Shown piece by piece: positions 42,691 to 56,367 of a DNA stretch of 64,000 bases. The stretch covers positions 1,302,001 through 1,366,000 of the forward strand of contig JBBAGI010000008.1 in NCBI GenBank assembly GCA_037127475.1, written 5' to 3'. The position numbers and the translations under genes are program-made. The notes beneath the pieces were generated by a model that was not told where the DNA came from, did not search any database, and saw nothing but the letters and a program-made list of their open reading frames with translations. How positions within the stretch are numbered: the first letter of the stretch is position 1; every line of letters starts with the position of its first letter. This DNA comes from Arma custos (Eukaryota; Arthropoda; Insecta; Hemiptera; Pentatomidae).

Positions 42691-45600
42691 CAAATATAGC
42701 ATACTCAGAACACCATTAAACAATCCCCAAACGCATAGTCAATGTTTGATACAGATAGAGTATAATCAGAACACAATGCAGTAATCCCCATACGCATAGT
42801 CAATGTTTGATAAATGTAGAGTATACTCAGAGCACCATTAAACAATCCCCAAACGCGTAGTCAATGTTTGATACGAGTAGAGTATAATCAGAACACCATA
42901 CAACAATCCCCAAACGCATAGTCAATGATTGAATCAAATATGGTATACTCAGAACACCACTAAACAATCCCCAAACGCATAGTCAATGTTTGACACAGTT
43001 AGAGTATAATCAGAACACAATACAACAATCCCCAAACGCATAGTCAATGTTTGATACATGGAAAGATACTCAGAACACTATAAAAAAATCATAAAAAGCC
43101 TAGTCAATGTTTCATACATGTAGAGTTACTCAGAACACGATAAAACAATCGTTAAATGCCTAGTCAATGTTTGATACAAATACAGTATAATCAGAACACC
43201 ATACATCAATCCCCAAACGCGTAGTCAATGTTTGATACGAGTAGAGTTACTGAGAACACTATTAAACAGTCGTAAAATGCCCTGTCAATGTTTGATACAA
43301 ATAGAGTATACTCAGAACACCATTAAACAAACCCCAAACGCATAGTCAAAGTTTGATACATGTAGAGTTACTCAGAACACTATTAAACAGTCGTAAAATG
43401 CCTAGTCAATGTAATATACAAGTAGGGTATACTCAGAACACCATGAAACAATCCCAAAAAGCATAGTCAATGTTTGATACAAGTAGAGTATACTCAGAGC
43501 ACCATAAAACAATCCTCAAACGCATAGTCAATGTTTGATACAATGAGAGATACCCAGAACACTATAAAAAAATCATAAAAAGCCTAGTCAATGTTTGATA
43601 CAAATAGAGTATACTCAGAACACCATAAAACAATCCCCAAACGTATAGTCAATGTTTGATACAAATAGGGTATACTCAAAACACCATTAAACAATCCCCA
43701 AACGCATAGTCAATGTTTGATACAGATAGAGTATAATCAGAACACAATACAACAATCCCCAAACGCATAGTCAATGTTTGATACTTGGAAAGATACTCAG
43801 AACACTATAAAAAAATCATTAAAAGCCTAGTCAATGTTTGATACAAAATGAGTATACTCAGATCACCATAAAAAAATACCCAAACGTATAGTCAATATTT
43901 GATACATGTAGAGTTACTCAGAACACTATAAAACAATCGTTAAATGCCTAGTCAATGTTTGATACAAATAGAGTATACTCAGAACACCATTAAACAATCC
44001 CCAAACGCGTAGTCAATGTTTGACACGAGTAGAGTATAATCAGAACACCATACAAAAATCCCCAAACGCGTAGTCAATGTTTGATACGAGTAGAGTTACT
44101 CAGAACACTATTAAACAGTCGTAAAATGCCTTGTCAATGTTTGATACAAATAGGGTATACTCAGAACACCATTAAACAACTCCAAACGCATAGTCAATGT
44201 TTGATACAAATAGGGTATACTCAGAATACCATTAAACAATCCCCAAACGCATAGTCAATGTTTGATACAAATATGGTATACTCAGAACACCATTAAACAA
44301 TGCCTAAACGCATAGTCAATGTTTGATACATGGAGAGATACTCAGAACACTATAAAAAAATCATAAAAAGCCTAGTCAATGTTTGATACAAATAGAGTAT
44401 ACTCAGAACACCATAACACAATCCCCAAACGCGTAGTCAATGTTTGATACGAGTAGAGTTACTGAGAACACTATTAAACATTCGTAAAATGCCTAGTCAA
44501 TGTTTGATACAAATAGAGTATACTCAGAACACCATTAAACAATCCCCAAACGCATAGTCAAAGTTTGATACATGTAGAGTTACTCAGAACACTATTAAAC
44601 AGTCGTAAAATGCCTAGTCAATGTTTAATACAAAGAGGGTATACTCAGAACACCATTAAACAATCCCCAAACGCGTAGTCAATGTTTGATACAAGTAGAG
44701 TATAATCAAAACACCATACAACAATCCCCAAACGCGTAGTCAATGTTTGATACAAATATAGCATACTCAGAACACCATTAAACAATCCCCAAACGCATAG
44801 TCAATGTTTGATAAATGTAGAGTATACTCAGAGCACCATTAAACAATCCCCAAACGCGTAGTCAATGTTTGATACGAGTAGAGTATAATCAGAACACCAT
44901 ACAACAATCCCCAAACGCATAGTCAATGATTGAATCAAATATGGTATACTCAGAACACCACTAAACAATCCCCAAACGCATAGTCAATGTTTGATACAGT
45001 TAGAGTATAATCAGAACACAATACAACAATCCCCAAACGCATAGTCAATGTTTGATACATGGAAAGATACTCAGAACACTATAAAAAAATCATAAAAAGC
45101 CTAGTCAATGTTTCATACATGTAGAGTTACTCAGAACACGATAAAACAATCGTTAAATGCCTAGTCAATTTTTGATACAAATACAGTATAATCAGAACAC
45201 CATACATCAATCCCCAAACGCGTAGTCAATGTTTGATACGAGTAGAGTTACTGAGAACACTATTAAACAGTCGTAAAATGCCCTGTCAATGTTTGATACA
45301 AATAGAGTATACTCAGAACACCATTAAACAATCCCCAAACGCATAGTCAAAGTTTGATACATGTAGAGTTACTCAGAACACTATTAAACAGTCGTAAAAT
45401 GCCTAGTCAATGTAATATACAAGTAGGGTATACTCAGAACACCATTAAACAATCCCAAAAAGCATAGTCAATGTTTGATACAAGTAGAGTATACTCAGAG
45501 CACCATAAAACAATCCTCAAACGCATAGTCAATGTTTGATACAATGAGAGATACCCAGAACACTATAAAAAAATCATAAAAAGCCTAGTCAATGTTTGAT

Positions 45601-47340
45601 ACAAATAGAGTATACTCAGAACACCATAAAACAATCCCCAAACGTATAGTCAATGTTTGATACAAATAGGGTATACTCAGAACACCATTAAACAATCCCC
45701 AAACGCATAGTCAATGTTTGATACAGATAGAGTATAATCAGAACACAATACAACAATCCCCAAACGCATAGTCAATGTTTGATACATGGAAAGATACTCA
45801 GAACACTATAAAAAAATCATGAAAAGCCTAGTCAATGTTTGATACAAAATGAGTATACTCAGATCACCATAAAAAAATACCCAAACGTATAGTCAATATT
45901 TGATACATGTAGAGTTACTCAGAACACTATAAAACAATCCTTAAATGCCTAGTCAATGTTTGATACAAATAGAGTATACTCAGAACACCATTACACAATC
46001 CCCAAACGCGTAGTCAATGTTTGACACGAGTAGAGTATAATCAGAACACCATACAAAAATCCCCAAACGCGTAGTCAATGTTTGATACGAGTAGAGTTAC
46101 TCAGAACACTATTAAACAGTCGTAAAATGCCTTGTCAATGTTTGATACAAATAGGGTATACTCAGAACACCATTAAACAACTCCAAACGCATAGTCAATG
46201 TTTGATACAAATAGGGTATACTCAGAATACCATTAAACAATCCCCAAACGCATAGTCAATGTTTAATACAAATATGGTATACTCAGAACACCATTAACAA
46301 TCCCCAAACGCATAGTCAATGTTTGATACATGGAGAGATACTGAGAACACTATAAAAAATCATAAAAAGCCTAGTCAATGTTTGATACAAATAGAGTATA
46401 CTCAGAACACCATTAAACAATCCCCAAACGCGTAGTCAATGTTTGATACGAGTAGAGTTACCCAGAACACTATTAAACAGTCGTAAAATGCCTAGTCAAT
46501 GTTTAATACAAAGAGGGTATACTCAGAACACCATTAAACCATCCCCAAACGCGTAGTCAATGTTTGATACATGTAGAGTATAATCAAAACACCATACAAC
46601 AATCCCCAAACGCGTAGTCAATGTTTGATACGAGTAGAGTTACTGAGAACACCATTAAACAATTCCCAAACGCATAGTCAACGTTTGATGCAAGTAGAGT
46701 ATACTCAGAACACCATTAAACAATTCCCAAACGCATAGTCAAAGTTTGATACAAGTAGAGTGTACTCAGAGCACCATAAAACAATCCCCAAACGCATAGT
46801 CAATGTTTGATACAAATAGAGTATATTCAGAACATCATTAAATAATCCCCAAACGCATAGTCAATGTTTGATACATGTAGAGTTACTCAGGACACTATAA
46901 AACAATCGTAAAATGCCTAGTCAATGTTTGATACAAATAGGGTATACTCAGAACACCATTAAACAAACCCCAAACGCATAGTCAATGTTTGATACAAGTA
47001 GAGTATACTCAGAGCACCATAAAACAATCCCCAAACGCATAGTCAATGTTTGTTACATGGAGAGATACTTAGAACACTATAAAAATAATCATAAAAAGCC
47101 TAGTCAATGTTTGATACATTTAGAGTTACTCAGAACACGATAAAACAATCGTTAAATGCCTAGTCAATGTTTGATACAAATAGAGTATAATCAGAACACC
47201 ATTAAGCAATCCCCAAACGCGTAGTCAAGGTTTGATACGAGTAGAGTTACTCAGAACACTATTAAACAGTCGTCAATGCCCTCTCAATGTTTGATACAAA
47301 TAGAGTATACTCAGAGCACCATAAAACAATCCCCAAACGT
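42691..47340 (+). repeat. Satellite segment with copies of the 34.6-37.1 and 31.9-34.1 kb blocks
   Basis: The left part (to 45,052) copies 34.7-37.1 kb. From about 45.0 to 47.17 kb it follows 31.9-34.1 kb at a 13,095-bp offset, including the AACGTTTGATGCAAG monomer at 46,680. The TGATTGAATCAAATATGG monomer occurs at 42,926 and 44,927, 2,001 bp apart. Near 47,210-47,300 there is a run of private variants (AGTCAAGGTTTG, CAGTCGTCAATGCCCTCTC). No gene was seen. Confidence 0.78.
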
Positions 47341-50300
47341 ATAGTCAATGTTTGATACATGTACAGTTACTCAGAAAACTATAAAACAATCGTAAAATGC
47401 CTAGTCAAAGTTTGATACAAATAGGGTATACTCAGAACACCATTAAACAATCCCAAAAAGCATAGTCAATGTTTGATACAAGTAGAGTATATCAGAACAC
47501 CATAAAACATTCGTAAAATGCTTAGTCAATGTTTGATACATGTAGAGTATACTCAGAGCACCATAAAACAATCCCAAAACGTATAGTCAATGTTTGATAC
47601 AAATATAGTATACTCAGAACACCATTTAACAATCCCCAAACGCATAGTCAATGTTTGATACATGTAGAGTATACTCAGAGCACCATGAAACAATCCCCCA
47701 ACGCATAGTCAATGTTTGATACAACTATAGTATACTCAGAACACCATTAAACAATCCCCAAACGCATAGTCAATGTTTGATACAGATAGAGTATAATCAG
47801 AACACAATACAACAATCCCCAAACGCATAGTCAATGTTTGATACATGGAAAGATACTCAGAACACTATAAAAAAATCATTAAAAGCCTAGTCAATGTTTG
47901 ATACAAAATGAGTATACTCAGATCACCATAAAACAATCCCCAAACGTATAGTCAATGTTTGATACATGTAGAGTTACTCAGAACACTATAAAACAATCGT
48001 TAAATGCCTAGTCAATGTTTGATACAAATAGAGTATACTCAGAACACCATTAAACAATCTCCAAACGCGTAGTCAATGTTTGATACGAGTAGAGTATAAT
48101 CAGAACACCATACAACAATCCCCAAACGCGTAGTCAATGTTTGATACGAGTAGAGTATACTCAGAACACCATTAAACAATCCCCAAACGCATAGTCAAAG
48201 TTTGATACATGTAGAGTTACTCAGAACACTATTAAACAGTCGTAAAATGCCTAGTCAATGTTATATACAAATAGGGTATACTCAGAACACCATTAAACAA
48301 TCCCAAAAAGCATAGTCAATGTTTGACACAAGTAGAGTATACTCAGAGCACCATAAAGCAATCCTCAAACGAATAGTCAATGTTTGATACATGGAGAGAT
48401 ACCCAGATCACTATAAAAAAATCATAAAAAGCCTAGTCAATGTTTGATACAAATAGAGTATACTCAGAACACCATAAAACAATCCCCAAACGCATAGTCA
48501 ATGTTTGATACAGATAGAGTATAATCAGAACACAATACAACAATCTCCAAACGCATAGTCAATTTTTGATACATGGAAAGATACTCAGAACACTATAAAA
48601 AAATCATTAAAAGCCTAGTCAATGTTTGATACAAAATGAGTATAATCAGATCACCATAAAACAATTCCCAAAAGTATAGTCAATGTTTGATACATGTAGA
48701 GTTACTCAGTACACTATAAAACAATCGTTAAATGCCTAGTCAATGTTTGATACAAATAGAGTATACTCAGAACACCATTAAACAATCCCCAAACGCGTAG
48801 TCAATGTTTGATACGAGTAGAGTATAATCAGAACACCATACAACAATCTCCAAACGCGTAGTCAATGTTTGATACGAGTAGAGTTACTCAGAACACTATT
48901 TAACAGTCGTAAAATGCCTAGTCAATGTTTGATACAAATAGGGTATACTCAGAACACCATAAAACAATCCCCAAACGCATAGTCAATGTTTGATACAAAT
49001 AGGGTATACTCAGAATACCATTAAACAATTCCCAAACGCATAGTCAATGTTTGATACATGGAGAGATACTCAGAACACTATAAAAAAATCATAAAAAGCC
49101 TAGTCAATGTTTGATACAAATAGAGTATACTCAGAACACCATTAAACAATCCCCAAACGCGTAGTCAATGTTTGATACGAGTAGAGTTAGTGAGAACACT
49201 ATTAAACATTCGTAAAATGCCTAGTCAATGTTTGATACAAATAGAGTATACTCAGAACACCATTAAACAATTCCCAAACGCATAGTCAATGTTTGATACA
49301 AGTAGAGTGTACTCAGAGCACCATAAAACAATCCCCAAACGCATAGTCAATGTTTGATACAAATAGAGTATATTCAGAAAACCATTAAATAATCCCCAAA
49401 CGCATAGTCAATGTTTGATACATGTAGAGTTACTCAGGACACTATAAAACAATCGTAAAATGCCTAGTCAATGTTTGATACAAATAGGGTATACTCAGAA
49501 CACCATTAAACAAACCCCAAACGCATAGTCAATGTTTGATACAAGTAGAGTATACTCAGAGCACCATAAAACAATCCCCAAACGCATAGTCAATGTTTGT
49601 TACATGGAGAGATACTTAGAACACTATAAAAATAATCATAAAAAGCCTAGTCAATGTTTGATACATTTAGAGTTACTCAGAACACGATAAAACAATCGTT
49701 AAATGCCTAGTCAATGTTTGATACAAATAGAGTATACTCAGAACACCATTATACAATCCCCAAACGCGTAGTCAATGTTTGATACGAAGAGAGTATAATC
49801 AGAACACCATACAACAATCCCCAAACGCGTAGTCAATGTTTGATACGAGTAGAGTTACTGAGAACACTATTAAACCGTCGTATAATGCCCTGTCAATGTT
49901 TGATACAAATAGAGTATACTCAGAACACCATTAAACAATCCCCAAACGCATAGTCAATGTTTGATACATGTACAGTTACTCAGAAAATTATAAAACAATC
50001 GTAAAATGCCTAGTCAAAGTTTGATACAAATAGGGTATATTCAGAACACCATTAAACAATCCCAAAAAGCATAGTCAATGTTTGATACAAGTAGAGTATA
50101 TCAGAACACCATAAAACATTCGTAAAATGCTTAGTCAATGTTTGATACATGTAGAGTATACTCAGAGCACCATAAAACAATCCCAAAACGTATAGTCAAT
50201 GTTTGATACAAATATAGTATACTCAGAACACCATTTAACAATCCCCAAACGCATAGTCAATGTTTGATACATGTAGAGTATACTCAGAGCACCATGAAAC

Positions 50301-51940
50301 AATCCCCCAACGCATAGTCAATGTTTGATACAACTATAGTATACTCAGAACACCATTAAACAATCCCCAAACGCATAGTCAATGTTTGATACAGATAGAG
50401 TATAATCAGAACACAATACAACAATCCCCAAACGCATAGTCAATGTTTGATACATGAAAAGATACTCAGAACACTATAAGAAAATCATTAAAAGCCTAGT
50501 CAATGTTTGATACAAAATGAGTATACTCAGATCACCATAAAACAATCCCCAAACGTATAGTCAATGTTTGATACATGTAGAGTTACTCAGAACACTATAA
50601 AACAATCGTTAAATGCCTAGTCAATGTTTGATACAAATAGAGTATACTCAGAACACCATTAAACAATCTCCAAACGCGTAGTCAATGTTTGATACGAGTA
50701 GAGTATAATCAGAACACCATACAACAATCCCCAAACGCGTAGTCAATGTTTGATACGAGTAGAGTTACTGAGAACACTATTAAACAGTCGTAAAATGCCC
50801 TGTCAATGTTTGATACAAATAGAGTATACTCAGAACACCATTAAACAATCCCCAAACGCATAGTCAAAGTTTGATACATGTAGAGTTACTCAGAACACTA
50901 TTAAACAGTCGTAAAATGCCTAGTGAATGTTATATACAAATAGGGTATACTCAGAACACCATTAAACAATCCCAAAAAGCATAGTCAATGTTTGACACAA
51001 GTAGAGTATACTCAGAGCACCATAAAGCAATCCTCAAACGAATAGTCAATGTTTGATACATGGAGAGATACCCAGATCACTATAAAAAAATCATAAAAAG
51101 CCTAGTCAATGTTTGATACAAATAGAGTATACTCAGAACACCATAAAACAATCCCCAAACGCATAGTCAATGTTTGATACAGATAGAGTATAATCAGAAC
51201 ACAATACAACAATCTCCAAACGCATAGTCAATTTTTGATACATGGAAAGATACTCAGAACACTATAAAAAAATCATTAAAAGCCTAGTCAATGTTTGATA
51301 CAAAATGAGTATACTCAGATCACCATAAAACAATTCCCAAAAGTATAGTCAATGTTTGATACATGTAGAGTTACTCAGTACACTATAAAACAATCGTTAA
51401 ATGCCTAGTCAATGTTTGATACAAATAGAGTATACTCAGAACACCATTAAACAATCCCCAATCGCGTAGTCAATGTTTGATACGAGTAGAGTATAATCAG
51501 AACACCATACAACAATCCCCAAACGCGTAGTCAATGTTTGATACGAGTAGAGTTACTCAGAACACTATTTAACAGTCGTAAAATGCCTAGTCAATGTTTG
51601 ATACAAATAGGGTATACTCAGAACACCATAAAACAATCCCCAAACGCATAGTCAATGTTTGATACAAATAGGGTATACTCAGAATACCATTAAACAATTC
51701 CCAAACGCATAGTCAATGTTTGATACATGGAGAGATACTCAGAACACTATAAAAAAATCATAAAAAGCCTAGTCAATGTTTGATACAAATAGAGTATACT
51801 CAGAACACCATTAAACAATCCCCAAACGCGTAGTCAATGTTTGATACGAGTAGAGTTACTGAGAACACTATTAAACATTCGTAAAATGCCTAGTCAATGT
51901 TTGATACAAATAGAGTATACTCAGAACACCATTAAACAAT
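47341..51940 (+). repeat. Direct pair of ~2-kb satellite blocks, 2,609/2,669 bp apart
   Basis: Positions 47,341-49,271 match 49,950-51,940. The offset is 2,609 bp at first (TACAACTATAG monomer at 47,721 and 50,330) and 2,669 bp later, because the second copy keeps one extra 60-bp B monomer near 50,760. In the first copy a fused monomer at about 48,140 joins GATACGAGTAGAG directly to TATACTCAG. The spacer 49,260-49,950 is again satellite. Confidence 0.82.
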
Positions 51941-54204
51941 CCCCAAACGCATAGTCCAAGTTTGATACATGTAGAGTTACTCAGAAAACTATTAAACAGT
52001 CGTAAAATGCCTAGTCAATGTTTAATACAACGAGGGTATACTCAGAACACCATTAAACAATCCCCAAACGCATAGTCAATGTTTGATACAAGTATAGTAT
52101 ACTCAGAGCACCATAAAACAATCCCCAAACGTATAGTGAATGTTTGATACAAATATAGTATACTCAGAACACCATTAAACAATCCTCAAACGCATAGTCA
52201 ATGTTTGATACAGATAGAGTATAACCAGAACACAATACATTAATCCCCAAACGCATAGTCAATGTTTGATACATGTAGAGTATAATCAGAACACAATACA
52301 ACAATCCCCAAACGCATAGTCAATGTTTGATACATGGAAAGATACTCAGAACACTATAAAAAAATCATTAAAAGCCTAGTCAATGTTTGATACAAAATGA
52401 GTATACTCAGATCACCATAAAACAATTCCCAAAAGTATAGTCAATGTTTGATACATGTAGAGTTACTCAGTACACTATAAAACAATCGTTAAATGCCTAG
52501 TCAATGTTTGATACAAATAGAGTATACTCAGAACACCATTAAACAATCCCCAAACGCGTAGTCAATGTTTGATACGAGTAGAGTGTAATCAGCACACCAT
52601 ACAACAATCCCCAAACGCGTAGTCAATGTTTGATACGAGTAGAGTTACTCAGAACAGTATTAAACAGTCGTAAAATGCCTAGTCAATGTTTGATACAAAT
52701 AGGGTATACTCAGAACACCATTAAACAATCCCCAAACGCATAGTCAATGTTTGATACAAATAGGGTATACTCAGAATACCATTAAACAATCCCCAAACGC
52801 ATAGTCAATGTTTGATACAAATATGGTATACTCAGAACACCATTAAACAATCCCCAAACGCATAGTCAATGTTTGATACATGGAGAGATACTCAGAACAC
52901 TATAAAAAAATCATAAAAAGCCTAGTCAATGTTTGATACAAATAGAGTATACTCAGAACACCATTAAACAATCCCCAAACGCGTAGTCAATGTTTAATAC
53001 GAGTAGAGTTACTGAGAACACTATTAAGCAGTCTTAAAATGCCTAGTCAATGTTTAATACAAAGAGGGTATACTCAGAACACTATTAAACAATCCCCAAA
53101 CGCGTAGTCAATGTTTGATACAAGTAGAGTATAATCAAAACACCATACAACAATCCCCAAACGCGTAGTCAATGTTTGATACATGGAGAGATACCCAGAT
53201 CACTATAAAAAAATCATAAAAAGCCTAGTCAATGTTTGATACAAATAGAGTATACTCAGATCACCATAAAACAATTCCCAAAAGTGTAGTCAATGTTTGA
53301 TACATGTAGAGTTACTCAGTACACTATAAAACAATCGTTAAATGCCTAGTCAATGTTTGATACAAATAGAGTATACTCAGAACACCATTAAACAATCCCC
53401 AAACGCGTAGTCAATGTTTGATACGAGTAGAATGTAATCAGAACACCATACAACAATCCCCAAACGCGTGTTCAATGTTTGATACGAGTAGAGTTACTCA
53501 GAACACTATTAAACAGTCGTAAAATGCCTAGTCAATGTTTGAAATAAAATAGGATATACTCAGAACACCATTAAACAATCCCCAAACGCATAGTCAATGT
53601 TTGATACAAATATGGTATACTCAGAACACCATTAAACAATGCCTAAACGCATAGTCAATGTTTGATACATGGAGAGATACTCAGAACACTATAAAAAAAT
53701 CATAAAAAGCCTAGTCAATGTTTGATACAAATAGAGTATACTCAGAACACCATTAAACAATCCCCAAACGCGTAGTCAATGTTTAATACGAGTAGAGTTA
53801 CTGAGAACACTATTAAACATTCGTAAAATGCCTAGTCAATGTTTGATACAAATAGTGTATACTCAGAACACCATTAAACAATCCCCAAACGCATAGTCAA
53901 AGTTTGATACATGTAGAGGTACTCAGAACACTATTAAGCAGTCTTAAAATGCCTAGTCAATGTTTAATACAAAGAGGGTATACTCAGAACACTATTAAAC
54001 AATCCCCAAACGCGTAGTCAATGTTTGATACAAGTAGAGTATAATCAAAACACCATACAACAATCCCCAAACGCGTAGTCAATGTTTGATACAATGAGAG
54101 ATACCCAGAACACTATAAAAAAATCATAAAAAGCCTAGTCAATGTTTGATACAAATAGAGTATACTCAGAACACCATAAAACAATCCCCAAACGTATAGT
54201 CAAT
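51941..54204 (+). repeat. Satellite segment related to 58.3-59.5 kb
   Basis: From 52,621 it matches 58,328 onward (offset 5,707 bp), sharing AGAACAGTATTAAACAG and the TTTAATACGAG monomer. Near 53,010 this copy lacks about two monomers. The GTCTTAAAATGCC tail recurs at about 53,030, 53,940 and 58,860. An unusual core, TGTTTGAAATAAAATAGG (about 53,536), has a diverged counterpart, TGTTTGAAAAAAAATAGG (about 59,364). Confidence 0.75.
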
Positions 54205-56367
54205 GTTTGATACAAATAGGGTATACTCAGAACACCATTAAACAATCCCCAAACGCATAGTCAATGTTTGATACAGATAGAGTATAATCAGAACACAATA
54301 CAACAATCCCCAAACTCATAGTCAATGTTTGATACATGGAAAGATACTCAGAACACTATAAAAAAATCATTAAAAGCCTAGTCAATGTTTGATACAAAAT
54401 GAGTATACTCAGATCACCATAAAAAAATACCCAAACGTATAGTCAATATTTGATACATGTAGAGTTACTCAGAACACTATAAAACAATCGTTAAATGCCT
54501 AGTCAATGTTTGATACAAATAGAGTATACTCAGAACACCATTAAACAATCTCCAAACGCGTAGTCAATGTTTGATACGAGTAGAGTATAATCAGAACACC
54601 ATACAACAATCCCCAAACGCGTAGTCAATGTTTGATACGAGTAGAGTTACTGAGAACACCATTAAACAGTCGTAAAATGCCCTGTCAATGTTTGATACAA
54701 ATAGAGTATACTCAGAACACCATTAAACAATCCCCAAACGCATAGTCAAAGTTTGATACATGTAGAGTTACTCAGAACACTATTAAACAGTCGTAAAATG
54801 CCTAGTCAATTTTATATACAAATAGGGTATACTCAGAACACCATTAAACAATCCCAAAAAGCATAGTCAATGTTTGATACAAGTAGAGTATACTCAGAGC
54901 ACCATAAAGCAATCCTCTAACGAATAGTCAATGTTTGATACATAGAGAGATACCCAGATCACTATAAAAAAATCATAAAAAGCCTAGTCAATGTTTGATA
55001 CAAATAGAGTATACTCAGAACACCATAAAACATTCGTAAAATGCTTAGTCAATGTTTGATACATGTAGAGTATACTCAGAGCACCATAAAACAATCCCCA
55101 AACGTATAGTCAATGTTTGATACAAATATAGTATACTCAGAACACCATTAAACAATCCCCAAACGCATAGTCAATGTTTGATACAGATAGAGTATAATCA
55201 GTACACAATACATTAATCCCCAAACGCATAGTCAATGTTTGATACATGGAAAGATACCCAGAACACTACATAAAAATCATAAAAAGCCTAGTCATTGTTT
55301 GATACAAATAGAGTGTACTCAGAACACCATAAAACATTCGTAAAATGCTTAGTCAATGTTTGATACATGTAGAGTATACTCAGAGCACCATAAAACAATC
55401 CCAAAACGTATAGTCAATGTTTGATACAAATATAGTATACTCAGAACACCATTTAACAATCCCCAAACGCATAGTCAATGTTTGATACATGTAGAGTATA
55501 CTCAGAGCACCATGAAACAATCCCCCAACGCATAGTCAATGTTTGATACAACTATAGTATACTCAGAACACCATTAAACAATCCCCAAACGCATAGTCAA
55601 TGTTTGATACAGATAGAGTATAATCAGAACACAATACAACAATCCCCAAACGCATAGTCAATGTTTGATACATGGAAAGATACTCAGAACACTATAAAAA
55701 AATCATTAAAAGCCTAGTCAATGTTTGATACAAAATGAGTATACTCAGATCACCATAAAACAATCCCCGAACGTATAGTCAATGTTTGATACATGTAGAG
55801 TTACTCAGAACACTATAAAACAATCGTTAAATGCCTAGTCAATGTTTGATACAAATAGAGTATACTCAGAACACCATTAAACAATCTCCAAACGCGTAGT
55901 CAATGTTTGATACGAGTAGAGTATAATCAGAACACCATACAACAATCCCCAAACGCGTAGTCAATGTTTGATACGAGTAGAGTTACTGAGAACACCATTA
56001 AACAGTCGTAAAATGCCCTGTCAATGTTTGATACAAATAGAGTATACTCAGAACACCATTAAACAATCCCCAAACGCATAGTCAAAGTTTGATACATGTA
56101 GAGTTACTCAGAACACTATTAAACAGTCGTAAAATGCCTAGTCAATTTTATATACAAATAGGGTATACTCAGAACACCATTAAACAATCCCAAAAAGCAT
56201 AGTCAATGTTTGATACAAGTAGAGTATACTCAGAGCACCATAAAGCAATCCTCTAACGAATAGTCAATGTTTGATACATAGAGAGATACCCAGATCACTA
56301 TAAAAAAATCATAAAAAGCCTAGTCAATGTTTGATACAAATAGAGTATACTCAGAACACCATAAAAC
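54205..56367 (+). repeat. Tandem duplication of a 1,336-bp, 22-monomer unit
   Basis: The offset of 1,336 bp is constant at several markers: ACAATCTCCAAACGCG (54,545/55,881), AGTCAATTTTATATAC, and GATACATAGAGAGATACCC (54,937/56,273). Similarity ends near 55,031/56,367. The length fits 16 monomers of 61 bp plus 6 of 60 bp. Confidence 0.83.
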
